Positions 33,126 to 43,045 of a stretch of 64,000 nucleotides of DNA are shown in pieces. The stretch spans positions 186,001-250,000 of the forward strand of contig JALNQF010000029.1 in the NCBI GenBank assembly GCA_028456385.1, written 5' to 3'. A program made the translations under genes and the position numbers. Below the pieces are notes generated by a model. It was not told the DNA's origin and searched no databases. It saw nothing but the letters and a program-made list of their open reading frames with translations. The number at the start of each line of letters is the position of its first letter. Position 1 is the first letter of the stretch. Source of the stretch: Ophiosphaerella korrae. Lineage: Eukaryota > Ascomycota > Dothideomycetes > Pleosporales > Phaeosphaeriaceae.

Positions 33126-34927
33126 TTATGAGCTCTCTGATTTGCTAACCATCGCATGGCTCTCGTGACTTCGTTTGTTGTGTACCTGATCACTTGGTAC
33201 ATACTCAAATTCTTCGTCTTCAAGATCAGTGTCCAAAGCCTCGTCACTGAGCATTGGAGGATTTAGTGCGAACGCGCCCTTAGGCACAAATGTCGCTGTT
33301 AGGATCAATACGGATATAATGGTATATTGCACACCGGCTACGTTGAAGATAGCCGACTGCACCTGGCTATTATTCTTGTCTGATACCCGGTCAATATACG
33401 TGCCGAGACACACAGATGCGATAGCGTAGGTGACGATGTACGAGCTGTAAAGGAAGGCCATCACAGCACCGAGGGCCGATACATTCTGGGTCTGAGACTC
33501 GATACGTGCGAGGGACGCTTGGATATAGGCTGCGAGCGAAACATCTCCAGCAGCCCAGCCGAAACTAATGGGTGCAAAGGTGACTGCAACAATCCAGGCC
33601 TGAGCGACGTCACCACTCCGTGGATGCCAGAATGGTAGGTACCAAACAATGAGTAGTGCAAGCGCATCTATACGAAGCCACGGCATAGGTGTATTGACCA
33701 GGTTGGTAAACATGAACACGAACAGTGCTCCTAAGAGCTCGCCAAAGTTGGAACCTCCAACTATGATCTGTGCCCAAGCAGAGTTGCCTAGGTATCGACG
33801 AGCTATTGCGGGTGCGATGGCATTTTCGAGGTATCGATGCCCATAGAGTGCGACGGCATATCCGGGCAGTAACCAAACAAACTTCCGGTGTGTGAATATG
33901 ATTTTTCCTCCTGTCCAAACCGATTCGAAGAATAGATAGAATCCCCCAACAACCGCCTTGACGTAGGCTGGCTGACTCTCTAGCACGAGTGCTCTTGTGT
34001 CTCGCTCTATGTCGTCTTGTATAAACCACCACAGGATCGATGCCACAGCAAAAAAAATGGGCGTTATGATGAAGGAGAAGTTGTTGCCAAAGTGTGGGAT
34101 GAGTGCTAGCGCGGTGGCGAAAGCACCAGCTGTGCCAGAGACTTCGTAGAAGATGTGAACTAAGGAGTCCATTCGGCGCAATTTCTGCACATTGCCTCCG
34201 ACGAGATCTCGCGGTATGACCCGTCGAATGAGTTCGACCATACCATACACAACACCACAGACACAAACTACTTACTGTCAGCAAAATTGTTGTGCAATCA
34301 TTGGAAGGACGGTTGCTTTGAATAAAGTCCACGATATCTGAATGAGACTTGACAGAGTAAGCTCCGCATGTAGTTGCTCCAAACTCTCCTCAATCCAAAC
34401 TGTACATGAAGCCAGCCCATGACTCACCATGCATGTCAAGGAAGACACTCTTGAAACACAAGATATGAAGTGAGGAACTTACATATAGGTATCATGCTGT
34501 CTGTGTTATAGTCGCCGTAGTAGCTGAAGTCGTCGTCTGGATGTCTCTTCGGCCTGAATTTCCCGCCAGTGGCTGCGTCCAAAATCAACAATAAGCTGCT
34601 CATTAGCCCAAAGATGAGAACTGCACAGGCCAGTACATTCTTCGTTGGATATCTCTTGATAAGAGGTGCAATAAGAATGGACCCTACACATTGGAAGGCC
34701 TGGTTTAACCCTGTTAAAATGCCAACACGTTGAAAGGTAATGGAGATGTGCGTCGTCCTCTCGAGTTCGTCGTACCGGTTTGTGGCAAGCGCAATAACAG
34801 ATCCGTTGAATGCTTCGAGACCGAATTTATACATCATTATCCCTGCGATGTATATAAAGATGTTCCGCCGCTCGAGGGACGTGTAGAGAGTCCATGTCTC
34901 ACGGACGACAGCGACTGGTCGGAGCAT
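33126..34927 (-). CDS. Major facilitator superfamily transporter
   Basis: Exon 1 is 34927-34483 and exon 2 is 34267-33126, giving 528 residues. The 215-bp intron is long for this locus but has a GTAAGT donor and a GCTGACAG...TAG end, and joins SMIPI to FCVCGVVYGMVELIRRVIPR in frame. About 12 hydrophobic segments are visible, with a polar loop in the first half (DAATGGKFRPKRHPDDDFSY) and an acidic C-terminal tail (ALDTDLEDEEFEYV). The motif TNRYDELERTTH and the helices NIFIYIAGIMMYKFGLEAFN and GTAGAFATALALIPHFGNN match a fungal MFS subfamily of unknown substrate. The start is the first ATG in frame (LRPVAVVRETW follows it); an undetected upstream exon is possible because the usual N-terminal extension is missing. 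Confidence 0.87.
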
Positions 34928-36501
34928 AGTGACATTCAAAATTGCGCAACAACGTGCGGTGGTGATGCACGAGAAGCAGCAGCGGGTTCAGAACTGCGGA
35001 TAGTCTGGTAATATAGGTGTAGTCCACGATGCCGGCCAGATTCCCTGGTGGTGGACCGATAATTGGCCAATGAGGATAAACGACTATTGCATGTGGGTTC
35101 CGACACACGCTACGACTCTCGCAGGAAAATCAAAAACTGCGATACCAACGTCGGTGAACGAAGAGGCATTTTCAAGAGCCCTGTCGTTCGTTTTCAGTGA
35201 AGAAGGCAGCGCACCGGTTCCACCGCCGAGATGTGCCACTTTGAACCCAGTCCCATCGCAGACTTGGCGGGCCTGTCCGTGCTGACCACTCAGATTTCCA
35301 GACGCTCCCACGCGGCCTGTCATGGGTCTGACAACTTCTGGCCCCGGGCAGGGTTAAGTAACCCGCCCATGTAAAATGCTCGTGCTGGGACACCATCCCC
35401 ATGAAATATAGCACTCAAAGAGGTAGGGCGTGCAGCTCCAACATATCTGCCCATCTCTTGGATACGACTGCCACAAGCTGGAAGTCTAGGCAGTGAGCCC
35501 GCTGCAACATTCGCTTCCCAAAACATGGATTGAGAGCTCCAAAAGATACCTCTGACACGGCTATCGTTAATAGTAGTCCCAGATACCGAAAGATAGAATA
35601 GTTTATGAGCCGTCACGTAGATGGGTCATGCTAAACGAAAAGCTCCATAACCTGGTTCCAATCTTTGCATCATGCAATCCTGAGCGCGCATCAGCCCCAG
35701 ACCAGGTTAAGCGGATTGAGGTAACTTGAGATAGTATGGTTGATCTCCATTTGTTGATGGGTTCCTGCGTTAGATGCTAACGACTGCTCTGTGATGGAGC
35801 AATGAGCGCATATTTTAAGTGGCCACACTCTAATACTTGATGTGTAATAAAAAGACAGGTGGAGGAAGTCTTATACGCTTGAGGCGGGAGAGTCCAGATG
35901 CTAATACCTCGTCATAGACAGAAGACTGAGTCTGTGTACGAAATAGTAATTGCGCCTTTCTTTGCAAGGCAAACCCGAGACAATATCGTAGATTGCGTGA
36001 GTACTTCGACTGAATTGGATGTTGAAAAACAATATGCAGAATTTTGCGTGAGGTGGCCGCTTTGAATGCTCAAGGACGATTCTAAATAGGGATCAGAGGG
36101 CATGATCATAGGTAGAGTCATGAAACTGATCAAGACACTGATAAAAATAGCTTGTAATTCGACTGGGAAGGGACATTTGTCACTCTTCTTGTGTTGCTCT
36201 GCGACTTTCAGATAAGCAAAGACGGAAGGTCGCGCTAAGGTATGCTTTCTAACGCCTGAAAACATCAGCGATTAGGCCCAGATTAACCACAGGAGTTGGT
36301 AGCTGACCTTCCTATGCTAAATTTGATGTGTTTGAAAGTGATTAGGAATCGCTCTGACAGCAGTTCTGATGGGTCGTTTTGATCAAGCGCAATGCTGCAG
36401 CAGCATGATCTTCGACCCGTCCGGCTAACGTGCAGCCTCTAAACATTCATGAATTTCTTCACGCTTTCATCAGTGAGCTTGGAATCCGCAGTAGCAGACA
36501 T
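34928..36501. other. 1.6-kb interval without a supported gene
   Basis: Several minus-strand frames of 70-120 codons occur (35084-35616, 35912-36265) but they lack splice-consistent extension, recognisable domains or coding-like amino-acid composition. This could be decayed sequence or untranslated regions. Confidence 0.4.
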
Positions 36502-37103
36502 TTAATCAGAATCCTCTTGATATCGCCTGGCTTCGACTGCCTTCTCAGTCCTAGCCTCATCCTCAGCTTCTCGCTTGGCAAGGCTCTCCCGTACCCTTTC
36601 TCCTTGCTTCCTCCAATGACTTCCTTCTTCATAGTCTTCGCTAATGCCCAAGGCCTTTCGTAGTCGCTCGCTCTCCTCAATCTTAGCCTTGGCGAGATCG
36701 TGCACTTGATGGGATTTGAGTCGCTTCGCGTTCGGGCCCAGGTCTTTACCCTCTGTACGTTCTTGGTCGAGCTTCCGGCGCAAGGCTTCACATTGATCAT
36801 CAATGTCGTCCTCGTCAACCCTGCAAGGCATTAGCGATGAGTGACCAGGCAGCGACACCGTTGCACTACATACCCTTCTTCTTCAAGCTTATCCCTTAGT
36901 TCGAAAACCTTGACTTCGATCTCGCGCTTTGCTTCATGCTCAAGGATTTCTGCATCCGGTTGTCGTGGGCGGTGTTTAGCATTCTCCCAGTCCTTAGGAT
37001 ATGGCGCGACTTTGTCGCGTGGGCGCAGAAGTGAACGGTTCTTTTGAACGTAACCAGAAGTGCCGCTGCCTCTGGGCGTGGTAAGGCCAACATTATCTGC
37101 CAT
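36502..37103 (-). CDS. CWC21: Pre-mRNA splicing factor CWC21
   Basis: Exon 1 is 37103-36874 and exon 2 is 36820-36502; a 53-bp intron with a GCTAAT branch joins in phase 2, giving 182 residues. The start MADNVGLTTPRGSGTSGYVQ is the invariant cwf21/SRRM2 N-terminus, followed by NRSLLRPRD. The cwf21 domain itself (EILEHEAKREIEVKVFELRD, then EEEG and VDEDDIDDQCEALRRKL) spans about residues 50-100. The tail is a charged helix. Cwc21 contacts Prp8 and Snu114 in the active spliceosome and is the yeast counterpart of the SRm300/SRRM2 N-terminus. It shares a 198-bp divergent promoter with CDC123. Confidence 0.95.
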
Positions 37104-37301
37104 TTTGGGTGTTGATAAGAACTGATAAGCTGTTGTTACTCCCTGTAATGATGGAAGAGGTGCATCACGTCGTATTGTCAAGTCGGGCGACTCTTGCTTC
37201 TTATCGATAAGCGTCACCTTGACCCCACCAAAACTTTCCCGCTGGTTCATGATGAGCACAACACACGGCAATGGAATCATCTTCTCATATAGCTTCTCGC
37301 C
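37104..37301. promoter_or_regulatory. Compact bidirectional promoter CWC21 / CDC123
   Basis: Only 198 bp separate the two oppositely directed start codons, so both genes must share core promoter and leader space. No strong TATA box is visible. Confidence 0.7.
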
Positions 37302-38522
37302 ATGACTACTCCAGAAGAATCAAGAAGCGATGAAGCAGATACCCGCTTAACTGAACTACCTTTCCCGCCAATAACCCAGGCACACATCCTGAACTGCTCA
37401 TATCACAACTGGCACCCAAGATATCGCGCGGTGACTCCCAAAGCACGTCTTGTTCCCCTTCCTCCCGCCTTCCTCGATTATTTGCGATCTGATGGCATTA
37501 TTCTGCCTCCTGAAGAAACCGATAACCCCACTTGGTCCGATAACGACAGCGGCATCTTCTCAGGCGACGATAACAACGACGATGACGAAGAGGAAGCCCT
37601 TGATCCCAGCATAAACTGGCGCGACACCCACGAATCTATCCAGCACACAATCGAAGAACTAGGCGGCAAAGTAGCGCCGAAGTTGAATTGGAGCGCTCCT
37701 AAAGATGCGACGTGGATAAATGCGACTAACAGCATGGAGTGCCGAACGCCCAACGACATTTACCTTCTTCTGAAGAGTAGCGACTTTGTCACACACGACT
37801 TAGCACACGCCTTTGACGACACCGCGGACCAAAGCCCTGAGGCAGATCATGATACACCATATTATCTAGTGCTACGAAAATGGATTACACTTAATCCAAG
37901 CGTTGAGTTTCGATGTTTCGTGCGCAATCGACAGTTGATTGCCCTCTGTCAGCGCGACCTAAACCACTTCGATTTTCTATTCAGCATGCAAGATCAACTA
38001 CGAGATACGATACAAGACTTCTTCGATGTCAGATTAAAGAACACATTCCCTGATGCGAATTTCACATTCGATGTATACGTGCCTCCTCCGCATGACAAGG
38101 TTTGGCTCATGGATGTTAATCCCTGGGCTATGCGAACAGATCCACTATTGTTTTCATGGATGGAACTACTTACTATGGACGTGCCTGACTTGGGCAAAGT
38201 CGAGTCGCAGGGAACTACGATTCAGCTCCAGATCGCTTCCCCTAGCCAAGTTCGCGACATGGGCGCAAAGGATATAATGGACGGAGAGGATTCAGATGAG
38301 GATGTGGAAGAGATCTGGCAACCGGAATTTCGCCTGGTGCGGCGCGACGATCCTGAAGCGCATGGCTTTGCGACGCCTCAATACAGTGCGCACAAACTGC
38401 CAAAGGACGTAGTTGATGCAGGCAGGGATGGTGGAGGAATGCGAGAATTCGCAATGCAGTGGCAAGAGGCACAGAAGCTTGCAGAACAACAACAACAAGC
38501 TGAAGATAGCGAGGACGTGTAA
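37302..38522 (+). CDS. CDC123: Cdc123/D123 family eIF2 assembly chaperone
   Basis: A single exon encodes 406 residues. The ATP-grasp-like D123 fold is evident: LPFPPITQAHILNCSYHNWH at the N-terminus; an acidic insert (SDNDSGIFSGDDNNDDDEEE, ~80-100); the nucleotide-site region KLNWSAPKDATWI; then YLVLRKWITLNPSVEFRCFV and DKVWLMDVNPWAMRTDPLLF, holding the metal- and ATP-binding D/N residues. Cdc123 binds eIF2 gamma and promotes assembly of the heterotrimeric initiation factor in the cytosol, linking nutrients to G1 progression. Length is close to the fungal norm (yeast 360) with an extra acidic, Q-rich C-terminus. The start is the first ATG and the D123 motif begins within 20 residues. Confidence 0.96.
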   Translation: MTTPEESRSDEADTRLTELPFPPITQAHILNCSYHNWHPRYRAVTPKARLVPLPPAFLDYLRSDGIILPPEETDNPTWSDNDSGIFSGDDNNDDDEEEALDPSINWRDTHESIQHTIEELGGKVAPKLNWSAPKDATWINATNSMECRTPNDIYLLLKSSDFVTHDLAHAFDDTADQSPEADHDTPYYLVLRKWITLNPSVEFRCFVRNRQLIALCQRDLNHFDFLFSMQDQLRDTIQDFFDVRLKNTFPDANFTFDVYVPPPHDKVWLMDVNPWAMRTDPLLFSWMELLTMDVPDLGKVESQGTTIQLQIASPSQVRDMGAKDIMDGEDSDEDVEEIWQPEFRLVRRDDPEAHGFATPQYSAHKLPKDVVDAGRDGGGMREFAMQWQEAQKLAEQQQQAEDSEDV

Positions 38523-38996
38523 TTTAGAAGCAAACAGATATCCTATTAGGATGGAAGAAGATCATCCATCCAAATCATGACACTCTCCAACTCACACTTC
38601 CAAGCAAGTGAAAAACAACAACCCAAACCCCAAACAACAACTTGATGCCTAACACTCTGTTCCTGCATACCAGTTGCCAACCACCATGTAAACAAACACG
38701 CCATGCCCAAACCCATGATTGGCAACCAAGCCCTCACCGCACCCGTATCGATGACTCCCACATCTCAAACCGGTAACGCCCCCCCAGCCACGACCCGCCG
38801 CCGCACCACACAATTCGTTTCACGCCTCGGCAGCGGGGCATCCAAACAACCATAACCACGACAACACGTCGCGCACACCATGCCGCCGTGTGCCATCATT
38901 GTCTATATATTGCAAATCGGTCCCTTGGGCAAGGCTGTATGAATAAAAAAAAATAAAAAAAAACTATTCCTACACACAATATTTCTAGTGCCCGCC
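38523..38996. other. Intergenic region with A-rich tract
   Basis: No gene is seen. An A-rich stretch (two A-runs of 8-9 bases separated by T, 38943-38964) sits about 35 bp before the next start codon and may exclude nucleosomes or serve as a leader element. Confidence 0.5.
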
Positions 38997-40148
38997 ATGA
39001 CTTCGCAGCGCGACTCGGCAGACTTGCACAGTCCGTTTTTGTCCCTTCCTACCGAGCTTCGATGCCATGTCTACGAGTACCTTTTTTCCGAGGCGCAGTG
39101 CGTTACCGTGAGCGCGTGCCCGGTCGCAAGCATGGGTGATCGCAAGCACCTCCACGGCGTGCCAGGCCTGCCGCTCGATCTTGTGCCTGTGGCGCGGCCG
39201 CGCTTCGACGCCACGTTGTTATCCGCTGCGGAGCGGCCGACGACCGCGATTGGCGACGATGGCGCGGGCGAGGTACGACATATGCTCTCGGTTATGGCGC
39301 TGCGATGGACGTGCCGCATGGTGAACGACGAGGTGGTGGATTACGTGCGGGCGAGACGGTGCATTGAGACTGCGCGGGCGTCGTCGAGGACCGTCGAGGA
39401 GGAGGATGGCGCTGGGGCACAGGAGGGATTGTCGTTGTATGTCTCGTATCCGTACGGCGTGCTCGTGCTCAAGAGCATGTATCCATATCTCCTCACGCAG
39501 GCACGACGTGTCTACGTCTCAGGATACTACACCAGCCCCGCGCGACCACCGACGCCACCTCTCTCCCCCGCGTCCCCGGACGCCGGCGACGAATTCGACG
39601 GCCAGCAACGCCTCTCCCCATCGAGCAGTCTGGCCATCTCACGCTCCTTTACAACCTCGTTTCCACGACGCAGACACGCACATGTTCCGCCCAACTCGAC
39701 ACCGCGTCCGCGCCTCCGTCTCGATCCACCGCTGCCCCGACAATCCACGATACAGACATCCTTCCCGCCTTTTACGCAGGAAACAAGTGCGCTCGCACCA
39801 GCGGTGTTGTCGCACTTGGCTCGCACACTCCTCCCGGCAACGGCCACACACCTTGACAAGTTCACAGTCCGCCTGCTGTACCCGGGCGAAGACTCGTACA
39901 ACATCGTCTGGACCGATGCTGATAGTCCCATCTCGCACATTCTGCGCAGTGTGTGCGGCGGCAGGATCGATATGAAGGTGCGGCGCGGGGCGCTGGGTAC
40001 CGGGCTGATTGTGCGTGCGCGGCCGAATCCCGAGGGCAGGATTATTAGCACGAGTTGGGAGAACTGGAAGAAGGTGACGGTGGCGCAGAGGAGGCAAAGG
40101 GATGTCGTTGGAGCGGTGCATTTTGATGCGTTTTTGCAGGGGAAGTAG
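38997..40148 (+). CDS. Hypothetical protein with F-box-like N-terminal motif
   Basis: A single exon encodes 383 residues from the ATG at 38997. Residues ~12-30 (SPFLSLPTELRCHVYEYLFS) match the LPxELRxxIYxYLF pattern of the many fungal F-box-like proteins of unknown target. The rest holds MALRWTCRMVNDEVVDYVRA, then a Pro/Ser/Arg-rich low-complexity stretch (~185-245), and a C-terminal beta-rich part (DKFTVRLLYPGEDSYNIVWT). GC content is high. It converges on COG1, with only 74 bp between the stops. No transmembrane or signal sequence is evident. A degenerate F-box would suggest SCF adaptor function, but this is not demonstrable here. Confidence 0.85.
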   Translation: MTSQRDSADLHSPFLSLPTELRCHVYEYLFSEAQCVTVSACPVASMGDRKHLHGVPGLPLDLVPVARPRFDATLLSAAERPTTAIGDDGAGEVRHMLSVMALRWTCRMVNDEVVDYVRARRCIETARASSRTVEEEDGAGAQEGLSLYVSYPYGVLVLKSMYPYLLTQARRVYVSGYYTSPARPPTPPLSPASPDAGDEFDGQQRLSPSSSLAISRSFTTSFPRRRHAHVPPNSTPRPRLRLDPPLPRQSTIQTSFPPFTQETSALAPAVLSHLARTLLPATATHLDKFTVRLLYPGEDSYNIVWTDADSPISHILRSVCGGRIDMKVRRGALGTGLIVRARPNPEGRIISTSWENWKKVTVAQRRQRDVVGAVHFDAFLQGK

Positions 40149-40195
40149 ATTGGAGAGGATACCGGCACGATGCAGTAAATTACTATTTTTATTCT

Positions 40196-40215
40196 GGATT
40201 GGATTGGATTGGATT
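40196..40215. repeat. (GGATT)4 microsatellite
   Basis: Four tandem GGATT units lie in the 74-bp space between the convergent stops of the F-box-like gene and COG1. Confidence 0.85.
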
Positions 40216-40222
40216 AAATTTT

Positions 40223-42687
40223 CTACGCTAGGAGTGCGAAGAGAAGGTATGTCTTCTTCGCATAGTCTGTAGCGTTTTTCTTGATCCTGGTCATGGCGGC
40301 GTCGTCCAGTTCAAAATCGAATCTGTCGGCTAGTTTGTCATTGTCTTCACCTACGAAGCGCTGCACGTATAGTGCGTCGAAAAGGACCTGCTTCAGTTTC
40401 TCGTTTCGACGCTCTTCTGCGCTGGGAGACGGTTCCTCATCTTTTGATTCGTCATTGGCGGTGTCATCAGTGCCATCGTCCTCCGGTTCGTCCTTAGCTT
40501 TCTTCTCCTCTGTGGTAGCACTTGCCTTGATTGCATCGACATGGGCTTTCACAACGCCCCTCACTTCCTTCGCGACCTGGGCTTTAAGCACACCCACGCA
40601 CTCTGGCGCCCAGACATCACTTCCAAGCTCGGTCATCTTAATGTTCAAGTCCCTCAGGAACCTGAATACAGTTGGCGACGGCTGGCTCGGAAGCGCCGGG
40701 TTGCCTTCCCACAGAATATGACTCGTTGTCTTGGTGTTCAGCGTAGCTTTCAACGAAGTCGAATAAGTTTGGAGCGTCGGCGATGCAATGTGTGCCGCGA
40801 GCGCAACATACAACGTATGCAGCGTACTCGATGGAAATGGTGAAGACAGTGGTGTCGATTTGTCGCTGAGTTTTAGGCGAGGTATGCGGTCGCATATTTC
40901 TCTGACGATGCGCAGTATGAATACAGCTTGATGGATCGCGTTGCCGTTGGTAATGCCAGTTGACTTATCAACTATCTCTGCGAAGCTCGTGGCCAGATGC
41001 TGTAGTGACTCACTCAATGCTGATTGCGTGACTTCTTCAAGTAATCGCGGATCATCGTCGCTGAGAAGTGTTTGCTTCGACTCACCCAGCTCATCATCCG
41101 ACTCCGAGTCCACGTCGTCGGCAAATGTATCGTCCCATCGCGCTTCCTTCATGCTTTTTACTATGCCTTTGACTTCCAACACCGACTCCATCCACTTATC
41201 GAATGTTGTTGTCAGCCGGATTATGGGTTCGTCGCGACCTTGGTAGGTGTTCAGGACAGAATTCTTGAAGACTTGCGCGCCATTGCTCAAATCTAAGCTC
41301 TTCGTCACACTTGTCCATAACGATAGGTTGGAGTTTCTTGAAGCGGGTAGATCGTTCAACTGCGCGGTCAATTCCACAACCATACCCTGCAGCCCCTGTG
41401 CGCGATCCTGGACGATGCCCTCCAACTTCTCATTCATCGTATCTCGCAAATCGTCTAGAACATTGGCTGACTTGACGCCCGCCATGCGCGAGCCAGACAA
41501 TATCCACGTCTCGATCAGCTCCTGTCGTAGTTCTGCGACTTCCTTGAGTCTCTTCTCGCCATCCAATGCTTTCTTGATACCTTTGAGAAAAGCGGCAATT
41601 GCATCTTTTGACCAACGATGTAAGATCTTCTCTGCTTCGGGACGTTGTAATTCATCATGGCGTGGCCAAGGCGTGTAGTTGCGCGCCTCGTCACCTATCC
41701 AGCGATCATGCACATCTAGATTAAGTTCATAAAGCCCCCGGACATCAGGGTCCTGGATTAATGGGTGAGCTTTTAGCTTGGTCAAAGCCTCTGCTAGGCG
41801 ACGAGGGAAAATAGTCTGCGTGTCAAGGCACGTCTGTATACAGAGCTTGAGCGCACTGACACCGTGTTTTGCAAGTTCGTCGTCGCCTCTTTTCAACTTG
41901 CTAGTCATCTCGTCCATCCGCACCTTGTGGAAATATTGCAGAACATGCGAAGGGGCGGAACTAGTGGCAAGCGCATACGCGCACATGCTCTCTACCAGGC
42001 TTGCAGTTTCGCTCGTCGCACTTCCGAGCCGCTTATCAATCCTGCGCAACAACCTCCTTCGCATAGACAGTAACTTCTCCCAGAGCTGATCCACGATGGG
42101 CGGCTTGTCCTTCGATTGACTGAGGGCCTTGTGTAGCAAGCGAGCTATTACCAGCACTTTGGCGATGAGAAGGTATGATCCATCCCTTTTCATCAGGCGC
42201 GCCATGACCGTTGGTGCGCTGCGCAGCACTGTTAACTGGGATGCGAATGTATATCGTTCCACGTCTGTACCGTCCGTCAACTGGCTGCCCTTCCTCAGCC
42301 TGGTGAGAAGGACTGACCGTGACTCCGTGTATGTGCCTCCATTTTAACTGCATTGCTCGATATCCTGTCCAGGCCTCGCGAGTTGCAGTTCTGCCCCACC
42401 CTTGATAGCTTAGACTCGACTTGTTCCATTCGCACTTCCATGTCTATGATTGTTTCGGCCGTGTCTAACAGACTGCGATAACTCGTCCTACACTATCATT
42501 AGAATCCGGAGGTTTCAGGTTTATTTTTCGTGGCCCAGCCATACCCAACGAGCGACCGTAGCTTCTCTCGATTGTCGTCGGCATTGTTGCGTAGCTGTTG
42601 TTCGAGTTTACGGACGACGGGAATGGGATATTGGAACGCATCCTCCCAGCTTTTGAATTTCCGCGGGTCTGGGGCTTCGGTCGCCAT
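40223..42687 (-). CDS. COG1: Conserved oligomeric Golgi complex subunit 1
   Basis: Exons are 42687-42545, 42487-42318 and 42264-40223 (2,355 nt; 784 residues). The second intron (53 bp, GTCAGT...GGTACAG) is needed to join KMEAHTRSH to DVERYTFASQLTVLR, because the two flanking frames do not otherwise meet. The N-terminus has the Vps51/Vps67 signature: SWEDAFQYPIPVVRKLEQQL, then SYRSLLDTAETIIDMEVRME, VGQNCNSRGL and SQLTVLRSAPTVMARLMK. The rest is all-helical with acidic, Lys-rich low-complexity near residues 700-730. Cog1 belongs to lobe A/B-bridging COG, the Golgi tether for retrograde intra-Golgi vesicles, and works with Ypt1. Length is within the family's range. Confidence 0.93.
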
Positions 42688-43045
42688 CGCAATTGCGAGC
42701 TCGGGTAGTGCGTTGTATAGATTGGAGGATGTTACACACCTTGACAATCCAACATGAGTCGGTGATACATTTTGCCGGCTTAGTCATACCATATATCTCA
42801 AGACTACACCTTCCTCTCCGCCTAAGGCCAGGATATAAACTGTTTTGGAGCTCGGAACTCAAATCAGTCTTCTAGAAGTTCTGGTATGTATAAATATACT
42901 GATATAGATATCTAGTTGGAGTCCATGCTACTACCAACCAATGCAAACAAAAACGCCAATTCGGTGTTGAAACCTAAGAGGGGTATGTCTAACAAGTCTA
43001 AACTAGCGGCATCAAGCTCTCATCCCATCTCAAAATTCCTTTCCC
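42688..43045. other. COG1 upstream / PABA synthase 3' region
   Basis: No gene is seen in these 358 bp. TATA-like AT-rich sequence (tgtataaatatactgatatagatatc) is present at about 42882-42911, roughly 200 bp upstream of the COG1 ATG. Confidence 0.45.
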
